In this document: positions 44,224 to 52,305 of the stretch, in pieces
Layout of the letters: each line of letters begins with the position of its first letter
Numbering within the stretch: the first letter of the stretch is position 1
Assembly: GCA_019187225.1 (NCBI GenBank)
Contig: JABAQQ010000004.1
Coordinates: forward strand, 1 to 64,000
Direction of reading: 5' to 3'
Source: Saprospiraceae bacterium
Lineage (GTDB): Bacteria; Bacteroidota; Bacteroidia; Chitinophagales; Saprospiraceae
Length of the DNA stretch: 64,000 nucleotides
Translations under genes and position numbers: made by a program
Notes under the pieces: generated by a model
Database searches by the model: none
Seen by the model: only the letters and a program-made list of their open reading frames with translations
What the model was told of the DNA's origin: nothing

Positions 44224-45474
44224 TCAAATCCCGAAATCATCGAGCGCGATATTTGACTTGGGAACGCCGAGGTTGTCGAGCATTTTTTTCACAGCATCGT
44301 TCATCATCGGCGGGCCGCATAGGTAGTATTCGACTTCTTCCGGTTCGGGGTGTTTATCCAAATATTCTTTCAACACCACGCTGTGAATGAAGCCCGTGTA
44401 GCCCGTCCAGTTGTCGCCGGGCAGTGCTTCCGACAGCGCGATTTCGAAGCGGAAATTGGGAAATTCCTTCTCGATGGCGCGGAATTCGTCTTCATAAAAA
44501 ATTTCGCGTCTGCTGCGCGCGCCGTACCAGAACGAGACTTTGCGTTTGGTTTTCAACGTGTGGAACAGGTGGAAAATATGCGAGCGCAAGGGCGCCATGC
44601 CAGCCCCGCCGCCGATGAAAACTATTTCTTTGCCCGTCTCCTTGATGTGGAATTCGCCGTAAGGGCCGCTGATTGTCACTTTGTCGCCGGGTTTGCGGGA
44701 AAAAACGTAGGAAGAGCAGTAGCCGGGCGGCACGTCCTTCCAGCCTTTTTTCTCCCGGTCCCAGGGCGGCGTGGCGAGGCGGATGTTGAGTTTGATGATG
44801 TTGCCTTCTGCCGGGTGATTGGCCATGGAGTAGGCGCGGAAAACCGGCTCCGGCACTGTCGTTTTCAAATCCCAAATCTTGTAGTTGTCGTAATCGTCCT
44901 TGAACTTGTCGGGGATATCGTAAAGGTCTGTTTTGTAGTTGATCGTCATCTCCGGCACATCCACCTGGATGTAATCACCGGAGCGAAATTTCAGGTTTTC
45001 GCCGGGCGGCAGTTTCACCACAAATTCCTTGATATAGGTCGAAACATTTTCATTGGAAATCACTTCACACTCCCATTTCTTCACCCCGAAAACAGCATCC
45101 GGCACGCGGATTTCCATGTCCTCTTTCACTTTCACCTGACAGGCGAGGCGCAGTTTGTCGGCTACCTCACGCCGGTTCAGGTGGTTCGTTTCGGTTGGCA
45201 GTACATCGCCGCCGCCGGAATACACCTGGCATTTACACATGGCGCAGGTGCCGCCGCCACCGCAGGCTGAGGCCAAAAACAGGTTATGCGATGACAAAGT
45301 GGTGAGCAGCGTACCGCCCGGTTTCACCACCAGCGGCTTATCCGCATTGCCGTTGATGACAATAGCCACGTCCTTTTGCGGCAGTAATTTGTCTTTTGCC
45401 AACAAAATGAGGTAGGTCAACACCATGAGGACCAGGATAAAAACGACGATACCGGAAGTAAGAGTTGGAAGCAT
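44224..45474 (-). CDS. nqrF: Na+-NQR subunit F
   Basis: A 416-residue protein: N-terminal membrane helix (IVVFILVLMVLTYLILLA), a plant-type 2Fe-2S domain with CGGGGTCAMCKC (three of the cluster Cys) and a fourth Cys in LRLACQVKV, then a ferredoxin-reductase unit with FAD motif RAYSMANHP, the NAD motif FIGGGAGMAPLRS and YLCGPPMMND. It oxidises NADH and passes electrons to the complex. Length and order are typical. It lies between nqrE and apbE. Confidence 0.97.
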   Translation of the reverse strand: MLPTLTSGIVVFILVLMVLTYLILLAKDKLLPQKDVAIVINGNADKPLVVKPGGTLLTTLSSHNLFLASACGGGGTCAMCKCQVYSGGGDVLPTETNHLNRREVADKLRLACQVKVKEDMEIRVPDAVFGVKKWECEVISNENVSTYIKEFVVKLPPGENLKFRSGDYIQVDVPEMTINYKTDLYDIPDKFKDDYDNYKIWDLKTTVPEPVFRAYSMANHPAEGNIIKLNIRLATPPWDREKKGWKDVPPGYCSSYVFSRKPGDKVTISGPYGEFHIKETGKEIVFIGGGAGMAPLRSHIFHLFHTLKTKRKVSFWYGARSRREIFYEDEFRAIEKEFPNFRFEIALSEALPGDNWTGYTGFIHSVVLKEYLDKHPEPEEVEYYLCGPPMMNDAVKKMLDNLGVPKSNIALDDFGI

Positions 45475-45501
45475 ATCGAATTGGGTATTCGGTGATTTGT
45501 T

Positions 45502-45604
45502 GATTCGGGTATGCGGTGATGCGGTTATTTGTTGATTTGGTTATGCGGTTGTGCGCAAAGTTGACTACCATAACTGAATAAGCAAATAACCGCATAACCG
45601 AATC
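45502..45604. repeat. Imperfect inverted repeat between nqrE and nqrF
   Basis: The arm from 45502 (GATTCGGGTATGCGG...TTATTTG) pairs with CAAATAACCGCATAACCGAATC (45583-45604) apart from one mismatch and an 8-base TGATGCGG duplication. The loop contains further GATTTGGTTATGCGG copies. Confidence 0.75.
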
Positions 45605-45621
45605 AGTAAAACAACCACTTT

Positions 45622-46236
45622 TTACAATTGTATTCCCGAAAAGCTCAAAAACGCCATGCCCATCAAACCCGTGATGATCATGGCAATACCGAGGCCTTGC
45701 AGTGGTTCAGGGATTTTAGAGTAGCGCAGCCGTTCGCGGATAGCCGCCAGTAGCACGATGGCAAGAAAAAAGCCGATACCGGCGCCGACGGAAAAGACCG
45801 CCGTTTCGGCAAAATCATACTCGCGCTCCTGCATAAACAGCGAAGTGCCGAGAATAGAACAGTTCACCGTGATGAGCGGCAGGAAAATACCGAGCGCGTT
45901 GTAAAGCGTCGGCGTGAATTTTTCCACGACCATTTCTACCAATTGTACCGCGCCCGCGATGGTCGAGATAAACAGAATGAAACCCAGGAAGGTCAAATCT
46001 ACCGTTGCCAGCGAAGGATGCACCCAACCAAGTGCGCCTTTTTTGAGCATATAGGTCAGGATCAGATAGTTGAGCGGCGTGGTGAGTATCATCACGAAGA
46101 TGACCGCAAGACCCAGGCCGAATGCTGTTTTGACTTTTTTGGAAACGGCCAGATAAGAACACATTCCGAGGAAGAACGCGAAGATCACGTTCTCGACAAA
46201 GATGGATTTTATGAGTAAGTTGAGTAAGCCTTCCAT
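45622..46236 (-). CDS. nqrE: Na+-NQR subunit E
   Basis: A 204-residue membrane protein with six helices. [16 protein letters not shown] near the N-terminus and [13 protein letters not shown] in the middle hold the two Cys which, with those of NqrD, bind the intramembrane iron or iron-sulphur centre. Length and sequence are typical of NqrE/RnfA. Between nqrD and nqrF as in standard nqr order. Confidence 0.96.
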   Translation of the reverse strand: MEGLLNLLIKSIFVENVIFAFFLGMCSYLAVSKKVKTAFGLGLAVIFVMILTTPLNYLILTYMLKKGALGWVHPSLATVDLTFLGFILFISTIAGAVQLVEMVVEKFTPTLYNALGIFLPLITVNCSILGTSLFMQEREYDFAETAVFSVGAGIGFFLAIVLLAAIRERLRYSKIPEPLQGLGIAMIITGLMGMAFLSFSGIQL

Positions 46237-46282
46237 ATTTTAGTTGTTGGTTATTGGTTATTGGTTATTGGTTATCAATCTT

Positions 46283-46377
46283 TTTTGTCATTCTGACGGA
46301 ATCCGTCCATTCTACGAGGGCAATCGCGTTCGGCATTTCTCGCCGTAGGGCGGACAGATGGCTACACCATGACAAAA
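46283..46377. repeat. Long-loop inverted repeat between nqrD and nqrE
   Basis: TTTTGTCAT (46283-46291) pairs with ATGACAAAA (46369-46377) just after the nqrD stop; inside are the palindrome GACGGA-A-TCCGTC and a GGGCGGACAGATGGC stretch. Its outline (gcggac...catg-caaaa) resembles the nqrF-apbE structure at 44145-44209, suggesting a shared diverged family. Confidence 0.55.
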
Positions 46378-46380
46378 GGA

Positions 46381-47058
46381 TTAAGAAGCATTGATGAGTT
46401 TCCGGTTCCTGCTTCGCTGCCACCAGATATAAATCCCGATGAGGAACAGCGCCGCCGGAGGCAGCACCATGAGGCCGTTGTTGACATAGCCCATGTCGTA
46501 GGCCCATTGCGGGACGATTTTGTAGCCGAGCAAAGAACCGGAGCCGAGCAGTTCGCGGAAAACAGCCACCACGACGAGAATAATGCCGTAGCCCAGTCCG
46601 TTGCCGATGCCGTCGAGGAACGACGGCCAGGGACGTTGTGCCATCGCGAAGGCTTCGAGCCGCCCCATCACGATGCAGTTGGTAATAATGAGGCCGACGA
46701 ATACGGAGAGTTTTTTACTGATGTCGTACATGTAGGCCTTCAGCAATTGGTCAACGATGGTGACGAGCAAAGCCACGACCACCAATTGCACGATCATCCG
46801 GATCCGGTTGGGAATGCCGTCGCGAATGAGCGCAATGATAAGGTTGGAAAAAGATGTCACAAATATCACCCCCAGCGCCATGATGAGGGCGGGTTTCACC
46901 TGCACGGTTACAGCCAGTGCGGAACAGATACCCAATACCTGCACAGTGATGGGGTTATTATCGTCGAGTGGGTCGCGCAGGACTTTTCGGTTCTTTTTGG
47001 AGAACAGCCCCTCCTTTTTGACTTCGGGCGGGGCGATGATGGTAGTTTCGACGCTCAT
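46381..47058 (-). CDS. nqrD: Na+-NQR subunit D
   Basis: A 225-residue membrane protein: [19 protein letters not shown] and [17 protein letters not shown] contain the two conserved Cys half-sites for the shared metal centre with NqrE; six hydrophobic helices, ending in a basic tail ([14 protein letters not shown]). Length and motif order are those of NqrD. The CdiI-type gene lies upstream where nqrC would normally abut. Confidence 0.96.
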   Translation of the reverse strand: MSVETTIIAPPEVKKEGLFSKKNRKVLRDPLDDNNPITVQVLGICSALAVTVQVKPALIMALGVIFVTSFSNLIIALIRDGIPNRIRMIVQLVVVALLVTIVDQLLKAYMYDISKKLSVFVGLIITNCIVMGRLEAFAMAQRPWPSFLDGIGNGLGYGIILVVVAVFRELLGSGSLLGYKIVPQWAYDMGYVNNGLMVLPPAALFLIGIYIWWQRSRNRKLINAS

Positions 47059-47109
47059 ATTTTTGTAGTTGATGATGGTTGATGAGATGGTTGAGAGGGG
47101 TTGAGAAGA

Positions 47110-47553
47110 TCAGGCGGGCATTCTGGAATCCCGATTACGCGTTTTGAATTTTTCATACGCAGCCAAAATGCCTTCTATTATTTCGTCGGTGACGTCGAGG
47201 TTCAAAAGGTCGTTCATTTTTTCTTCCAGCAAGTTCAGCAATGCCTGTGCGAGCCGGGGATGGGCGTTCCAAATTTTTGGGTCAGCGCACAGCACATTTT
47301 CCAACAGATCGCCCGGATAAAAATCGCCTTCTGCGAACACATCTTTTCCCAGAATCTCCATCGCTCTCGGTATCAGGTATTCCAATCCCGTGTTTTGACC
47401 AATCATCAGGCGCAGGTCTTCCACGGTGTAGTCTCCGATTGGTTTTGTCAACAGCGCGTTGTGCCGGACGATCAGCCTCGAAGGGAAATCAATCTCTTTC
47501 GACGGTTGGAGTTTTTTGTCCAACTGCGCGAGGGATTTGGTTTCGTAGGTCAT
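47110..47553 (-). CDS. CdiI-type contact-dependent inhibition immunity protein inside nqr operon
   Basis: A 147-residue soluble protein from the ATG at 47553. The central block SVEELR-like VEDLRLMIGQNTGLEYLIPRAMEILGKDVFAEGDFYPGDLLENVL is strongly reminiscent of the CdiI_3 family of contact-dependent growth inhibition immunity proteins. No CdiA-like toxin or other polymorphic toxin is seen nearby, so it is an orphan. It lies between nqrC and nqrD on the same strand, with gaps of about 60 and 51 bases, so it is probably co-transcribed with the respiratory genes. Whether it is still an immunity protein or has been recruited for another role cannot be told. A longer start at 47598 is possible but less likely. 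Confidence 0.7.
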   Translation of the reverse strand: MTYETKSLAQLDKKLQPSKEIDFPSRLIVRHNALLTKPIGDYTVEDLRLMIGQNTGLEYLIPRAMEILGKDVFAEGDFYPGDLLENVLCADPKIWNAHPRLAQALLNLLEEKMNDLLNLDVTDEIIEGILAAYEKFKTRNRDSRMPA

Positions 47554-47614
47554 AACCTTCGTTTTGGCAAACAAACTATAAAAAACGCACTTCCTCAAAT
47601 GATTTTTAATGACC

Positions 47615-48322
47615 TCAATTACCCTTCATTTTCCCAAACCACCCCAAATACGGCTCCAGCCAATCCCTTATCATCTTATCCGTGCCATTCGAGGTAATCG
47701 TCCCCCCGGAAATGCCGTCCACGCGGTGTTCGGGGCCGAGCTCGCTTTTGGCGGCTTTTTTCATCACGTGTACCGAAACGAAATTATTGTCGCTGCCCAT
47801 GATCTTTTTGCCCTGGAACTGCTCCTGAAAAGGTTTTTCGGCAATCTCGGCCCCCAAGCCCGGCGTTTCCGATTTGTGGTCGAAAAACGCGCCGTACACC
47901 GTATTAAAATCCTCTTCGATGCTGACATAACCCCAGATCGGCCCCCACAGGCCCACACCCGACATCGGCACGATGTAGCGTTTTTTACTGTCGTCGCCGG
48001 TGAAAACATACAAGGGCAGCCGGCGCTGCTCGACGGGTTTTTCCAACTCGTCCTTCAACACGATGTCGGAAGCCCTAACGTCGCTGATTTCCTCACCTTT
48101 GCTGTTGACCACCAATTCCTTCACGCGCTCTGCGTAGGTCTGTTCGAGCACTTTCCGGTCGGTGGACGCGATGCGTACCGAGCGCAGGATGCTCGTTTTT
48201 TTGTCCAAAGCGATGTTAGCCTCCTGCGCGGGCCGCAGCCCTTCGGAAGCGAACGCCAGCAGCACCGCCGTGATGACGGACAGGACGATGGCGTAGATGA
48301 ATGTGTAGCGGTTCGTGTGCAT
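47615..48322 (-). CDS. nqrC: Na+-NQR subunit C
   Basis: A 235-residue protein with an N-terminal membrane anchor (YTFIYAIVLSVITAVLLAFASEGLRPAQEANIA-type start) and a periplasmic domain with GLWGPIWGYVSI, GAEIAEKPFQEQF and the FMN-attachment motif ISGGTITSNG near the C-terminus; the Thr of SGGT is the expected covalent FMN site modified by ApbE. The motif has Gly where SGAT has Ala. Otherwise typical in length. Confidence 0.95.
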   Translation of the reverse strand: MHTNRYTFIYAIVLSVITAVLLAFASEGLRPAQEANIALDKKTSILRSVRIASTDRKVLEQTYAERVKELVVNSKGEEISDVRASDIVLKDELEKPVEQRRLPLYVFTGDDSKKRYIVPMSGVGLWGPIWGYVSIEEDFNTVYGAFFDHKSETPGLGAEIAEKPFQEQFQGKKIMGSDNNFVSVHVMKKAAKSELGPEHRVDGISGGTITSNGTDKMIRDWLEPYLGWFGKMKGN

Positions 48323-48340
48323 AATTTTTAATTGATTGGA

Positions 48341-48453
48341 GATTTCAGATTACATGATTTGAGATTTTTGATGTAAATGTGTGATGTATGAAATTTGATT
48401 TTCGATGTCGCGCTCGGCAACTTCTAAAATCTCAAATCATGTAATCTGAAATC
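48341..48453. repeat. 28-bp perfect inverted repeat between nqrB and nqrC
   Basis: Bases 48341-48368 (GATTTCAGATTACATGATTT then GAGATTTT) and 48426-48453 are exact reverse complements, with a 57-base loop. It fills most of the 146-base gap between two co-oriented operon genes. Confidence 0.9.
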
Positions 48454-48468
48454 TTAAATCAAACCTTC

Positions 48469-49635
48469 TTAAACCCCTCCCACCCGTCGCATCCTTCGCT
48501 TAATGTGTCTTTCCACCACAATATGATCAATCAACGGCGCAAAAACGTTCATCAACAGGATACTGAGCATCACGCCTTCGGGGTAGGCGGGGTTGAACAC
48601 GCGCAGCACCACTGTGAATGCGCCGATGAGCAGACCGTAAATCCATTTGCCGGTTTCCGTCTGTGCGGCGCTCACCGGATCGGTGGCCATATAAACCGCG
48701 CCAAAGGCGAAGCCGCCCATCAGCCAGTGGTAATAGGCGGGCGTGTGCATGGCATGGGTGGGTAAGTCGGAAGGCGCGACCAGATTCAGAAATGCACCCA
48801 TCAGCCAGGCGCCTGCAAAGCAGGAAACCATGATCTGCCAGCTGCCGACACCGGAAACAATGAGGATGAAGGCCCCGATCAGACAGGCCGCCACGCTCGT
48901 CTCGCCGATGCTGCCCTGCTCGAAACCCCAAAACATATCCAAAGCCGATTGCAGATGGGCGTGGTTGGCATCGAAGGTAACGAGGTTGGTGGCGCCCGAA
49001 TAAGCATCCACAATGGCACGGCCTGCTTCCGGCGAAAGGTCCGTCCAGATGTCGCCCGACATGTATGCCGGGAAGGCAAAAAACAGAAAGACCCGCGCCA
49101 GCAGGGCCGGATTCATAAAATTCATGCCCGTTCCGCCAAATATCTCTTTGCCCAACAGCGTGCAAAAGACAGCCGCCAAACCGACCATCCACAGCGGTAT
49201 GCTGACCGGAAGTGTGAGCGGGATGAGCAGCCCCGTCACTAAGTATCCTTCGCTGATGGGGTGCCCTTTGATAACGGCGAAAGCGAATTCTACTCCCAAA
49301 CCCACAGCATAAGACACGACGATGATGGGCAGCACTTTCCAAAGACCGAACAGGAAGTTGTCCATGACAGAAACCTCCATTCCGTAGGCGAGATGGTGCT
49401 GATAGCCTACGTTCCACATCCCGAACAATACAGTAGGTATCAGCGCGATGATGACGGTAACCATCGTGCGTTTCAGGTCCATCGCGTCGCGGACATGTAC
49501 CCCGTGTTTGGTCGTGTCGGCGGGCACGAACAGGAAAGTCTCCAGCGCCTCGAAAGCCGGATGGAATTTTTCAAACTTCCCGCCTTTGGAAAAATGCGGC
49601 TTGACGGAATCAACTAAGTTTTTTAAAAATTTCAC
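48469..49635 (-). CDS. nqrB: Na+-NQR subunit B
   Basis: A 388-residue membrane protein with about ten helices. VDAYSGATNLVTF holds the SGAT motif whose Thr carries covalent FMN; GTGMNFMNPALLARVFLFFAFP and GGFAFGAVYMATDPVSA are conserved NqrB blocks. Together with NqrA it binds quinone and forms part of the Na+ path. Slightly shorter than the Vibrio protein. A palindromic repeat separates it from nqrA. Confidence 0.96.
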   Translation of the reverse strand: MKFLKNLVDSVKPHFSKGGKFEKFHPAFEALETFLFVPADTTKHGVHVRDAMDLKRTMVTVIIALIPTVLFGMWNVGYQHHLAYGMEVSVMDNFLFGLWKVLPIIVVSYAVGLGVEFAFAVIKGHPISEGYLVTGLLIPLTLPVSIPLWMVGLAAVFCTLLGKEIFGGTGMNFMNPALLARVFLFFAFPAYMSGDIWTDLSPEAGRAIVDAYSGATNLVTFDANHAHLQSALDMFWGFEQGSIGETSVAACLIGAFILIVSGVGSWQIMVSCFAGAWLMGAFLNLVAPSDLPTHAMHTPAYYHWLMGGFAFGAVYMATDPVSAAQTETGKWIYGLLIGAFTVVLRVFNPAYPEGVMLSILLMNVFAPLIDHIVVERHIKRRMRRVGGV

Positions 49636-49653
49636 GAGATGCTTTGACTTTTT

Positions 49654-49736
49654 CCCACCGATTTATCGGTGGGTTGAGTGAAAAAAGTCCAGCGGACTTT
49701 TCTTGTTTCAATTCAACCCACCGGTTCATCGGTGGG
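49654..49736. repeat. Multi-hairpin palindromic repeat, copy B
   Basis: CCCACCGATTTATCGGTGGG, TTGAG spacer, AGTCC-AGC-GGACT, TTCAA, CCCACCGGTTCATCGGTGGG: three hairpins in 83 bases. It occupies the gap between nqrA and nqrB. Same family as 43056 and 54428. Confidence 0.9.
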
Positions 49737-49747
49737 AAATTAAGGTA

Positions 49748-51097
49748 TCAGCCCTCCAAACGAATGTATTCCAATCCCTCGGCCACAATCTTTTGCACAT
49801 CAATCTTTGAGGTGCAAACAAATTCGCATAAGGCAAAATCCTCTTCTGCAATTTCATAAATACCCAGCGCTTCCATGCGCTCGATGTCTCTCGCCAAAAT
49901 GGCTTTGAGCAGGAAAACGGGGTAAACGTTCATCGGCAGCACTTTGTCGTACTGGCCCGTCATGACAAAAGCCCGCTCTTCGCCGTGCATGTTGGTGTCG
50001 AGATCGTAGGTGCGGCTTGGAAAGAGCCAGGAAAAATAAGTGCGTGAAAGACTGAGTTTTTCAAAGCCAGGCAACAGCCAGCCCAGGAATTCCGGCTGAT
50101 CACCTTCGGGAATGGCGGTAATCTGGTTTTCGTAAAAAGACAAAAAGTCACCAGCAGAAGAAGTCTTGCCCGTGAGCACATTGCCCTGAATGACACGGCA
50201 ATGGCCCGATTTCAATCGCCCGCCGACGAGGTCACTCATGCGCTGACCGGTAATTGCCCTCAGATAATGCGGCCAGGTTACGCAGCTACCCGTGAGCGCC
50301 AACAGGCGGTCAGCGCGGTAGCGGCCTTCGCGGAAAAGCCTGCCAATCATCAGCAGGTCTTGTAAATGGACGTACCACACCGCTTCGCCCTTGCGAATCG
50401 GGTCAATGTGGTGTATCTGGATACCGACGTTGCCCGACGGATGCGGACCTTTGAAATAATGATGATTGACGACATGCGTACCGGGAAAATCGCCTTCCGG
50501 CTGACCGGGTTTCAGGCCAAGATGGACTTTGTCGGCAGAGAGTTTGGCCAACACAGCAATGCCTGCCTGCAAATTCTCAGGTTCAAAATCTTTGACAAAA
50601 TCAAGATCCGGCGCGAGCGGCGCGGAGTCGAAACAGGAGACAAAAATTGCCTTGGGCGTATCTTCGGGATTGGCGATCAGCGTGTAGGGACGCTGGCGGA
50701 TATAATTCCAGCAGCCGCTTTCGAGCAGGCGTTCGATGATCACTTCACGCGACAACGCGGCAGGGTCGTCTTTGGGAAATTCGACATACCGCATACCGCC
50801 TTTGTCCGGGATGATACGAACCTCCATAATGCGCCGTTTTTCGCCGCGCACCACCTCGGCTACCTCGCCGCTCACCGGTGAGGCAATACGAAGGTTCGGG
50901 CGGTTCTTGTCGAAGAAGAGTGGTTGCCCGGCCAGCACCTCGTCGCCGGTTTCTACCAACAATTTTGGCGTAACGGCGGGAAAGTCCGGCGGCTTGACGG
51001 CGATTACGTCTGAAATGGGGATGTCGGTGACGGATTTTTCGGCAGCGCCTTGTAGTTTGATGTCGTAGCCTTTACGGATAATGACGTTTTTGCCCAT
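49748..51097 (-). CDS. nqrA: Na+-NQR subunit A
   Basis: A 449-residue soluble/peripheral protein, first gene of the operon. The start at 51097 (MGKNVIIRKGYDIKLQG) fits the family; a longer frame from 51172 is rejected. Conserved blocks: VAVKPPDFPAVTPKLLVETGD-type N-terminus, GEVAEVVRGEKRRI, FVSCFDSAPLAPDLDF, LALTGSCVTWPHYLRAITGQRM and TDTNMHGEERAFVMTGQYDKVLPM-like C-terminus. It contributes to quinone reduction at the cytosolic face. The transcript presumably starts in the 51098-51196 gap. Confidence 0.96.
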   Translation of the reverse strand: MGKNVIIRKGYDIKLQGAAEKSVTDIPISDVIAVKPPDFPAVTPKLLVETGDEVLAGQPLFFDKNRPNLRIASPVSGEVAEVVRGEKRRIMEVRIIPDKGGMRYVEFPKDDPAALSREVIIERLLESGCWNYIRQRPYTLIANPEDTPKAIFVSCFDSAPLAPDLDFVKDFEPENLQAGIAVLAKLSADKVHLGLKPGQPEGDFPGTHVVNHHYFKGPHPSGNVGIQIHHIDPIRKGEAVWYVHLQDLLMIGRLFREGRYRADRLLALTGSCVTWPHYLRAITGQRMSDLVGGRLKSGHCRVIQGNVLTGKTSSAGDFLSFYENQITAIPEGDQPEFLGWLLPGFEKLSLSRTYFSWLFPSRTYDLDTNMHGEERAFVMTGQYDKVLPMNVYPVFLLKAILARDIERMEALGIYEIAEEDFALCEFVCTSKIDVQKIVAEGLEYIRLEG

Positions 51098-51196
51098 TGT
51101 AATTCGTAACGATACTGTTCCTTTCGGGCAAATGAAAGACGTTTTGTTTTGATAACAAAGAATAAACCGCAAAAAAATTTGGAAAAATAAAACCCT

Positions 51197-51628
51197 TCAA
51201 TCGGAAAGATATTTCTCTAAAAATTCAATGCGGCTCGCCTGTTCGCGGAGAATGGCGTTCACAATATCACTGATACTGAGCACACCTATTACTTTTTCTT
51301 CGAACACTACGGGCAAGTGGCGAATGTGTTTTTCGCTGAAAAGCACCATACAATGGTTGATGTCCATACGCGGTGAAACGGTGAAAACATCGGATGTCAT
51401 CACTTCCGATACGGGAGTGGTTTTGGATCTGCGTCCCTGGACGATGCCCCTTCTCACGTAATCGCGTTCCGAAAAAATACCGACCAATTTTTCGTCGTTC
51501 AGGACGACGACGGCGCCGATATTCTGCTCGGACATGATCCGGATAGCCTCTACGACCATTTGGTCAGGCCCGACGCTCCAAATATTGTTGACAGGTTTGG
51601 CATCTAACAGGTGTTGAACGGTGACCAT
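51197..51628 (-). CDS. CBS-pair protein (paralogue 3)
   Basis: A 143-residue CBS pair very close to those at 41663 and 42162 (MVVEAIRIMSEQNIGAVVVLNDEKLVGIFSERDYVRRGIV; PVSEVMTSDVFTVSPRMDINHCM), with the same GRRSKTTPV linker. It lies 100 bases upstream of nqrA on the same strand, so the nqr block is bracketed by CBS genes. Adenine-nucleotide sensing is the family role; a link to NQR is inferred from position. Confidence 0.88.
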   Translation of the reverse strand: MVTVQHLLDAKPVNNIWSVGPDQMVVEAIRIMSEQNIGAVVVLNDEKLVGIFSERDYVRRGIVQGRRSKTTPVSEVMTSDVFTVSPRMDINHCMVLFSEKHIRHLPVVFEEKVIGVLSISDIVNAILREQASRIEFLEKYLSD

Positions 51629-51683
51629 ACAAAAAAGAAAAAGTTGAAAGCGGGTGAAATGAAACGTTCGCCAAGGTAAGTAT

Positions 51684-52184
51684 TTAATTCAGATATACTG
51701 CCATCTCCCGGACATCCCGTATCTGCACGTCTATGTCTTCCAACAGCGTCGTAGCCAGTGACAAACCGACATAATCGGCCTTGATGGGAAAGGATTTGTG
51801 TTTGCGGTCCACCAGAACTGCTACTTCGACCTTTTTAGGGATCACCTGAAGAAGCGGCTGCACGGCATAAAAAATGGTGCGACCCGTATTCGCCACGTCG
51901 TCTACAATGATGACAGGCTTGCCGCGCAGGGCGTCGGCAGACATCTCGATGTGCGGATCGTATTCAACGGGGTTGGCCGGGTTGAGGCGGATACTGGTCA
52001 GGGCGATCTTCATGCCCGCGGGGGCAATAGGGCGCAATTCCTCCATTAAAAAACGGGCAAATCCCAGTCCGTTGTTGTTGAGCCCGGCCAGGATGATCTC
52101 CGGTTCGCCATAGTTGCGTTCCAGGATTTCGATGGCAATGCGGCGGATTTTTTGCCGGATTTGACGGTCGTCGAGTATTTTCAT
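51684..52184 (-). CDS. PyrR-like phosphoribosyltransferase
   Basis: A 166-residue type I phosphoribosyltransferase. The PRPP-binding loop VIIVDDVANTGRT is at residues 91-103 and the N-terminal GLNNNGLGFARFL and DVQIRDVREMAVYL follow the PyrR/uracil-hypoxanthine phosphoribosyltransferase pattern. It transfers phosphoribosyl from PRPP to a base, or binds PRPP/UMP as a regulator; which cannot be told. The start at 52184 is the one nearest the family N-terminus. It is divergent from the Fe-S operon at 52306. Confidence 0.8.
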   Translation of the reverse strand: MKILDDRQIRQKIRRIAIEILERNYGEPEIILAGLNNNGLGFARFLMEELRPIAPAGMKIALTSIRLNPANPVEYDPHIEMSADALRGKPVIIVDDVANTGRTIFYAVQPLLQVIPKKVEVAVLVDRKHKSFPIKADYVGLSLATTLLEDIDVQIRDVREMAVYLN

Positions 52185-52305
52185 GGATGCTGTTTGATTT
52201 CTTTTGCAAAAGTCAGTTCCTCTCATCGTATTTTTCGCCCGTTCAACGATTTTATTTCAGGGAACGGCCGCCGTTTATGGTCAACCCACTACCGTCTACC
52301 TTTTT

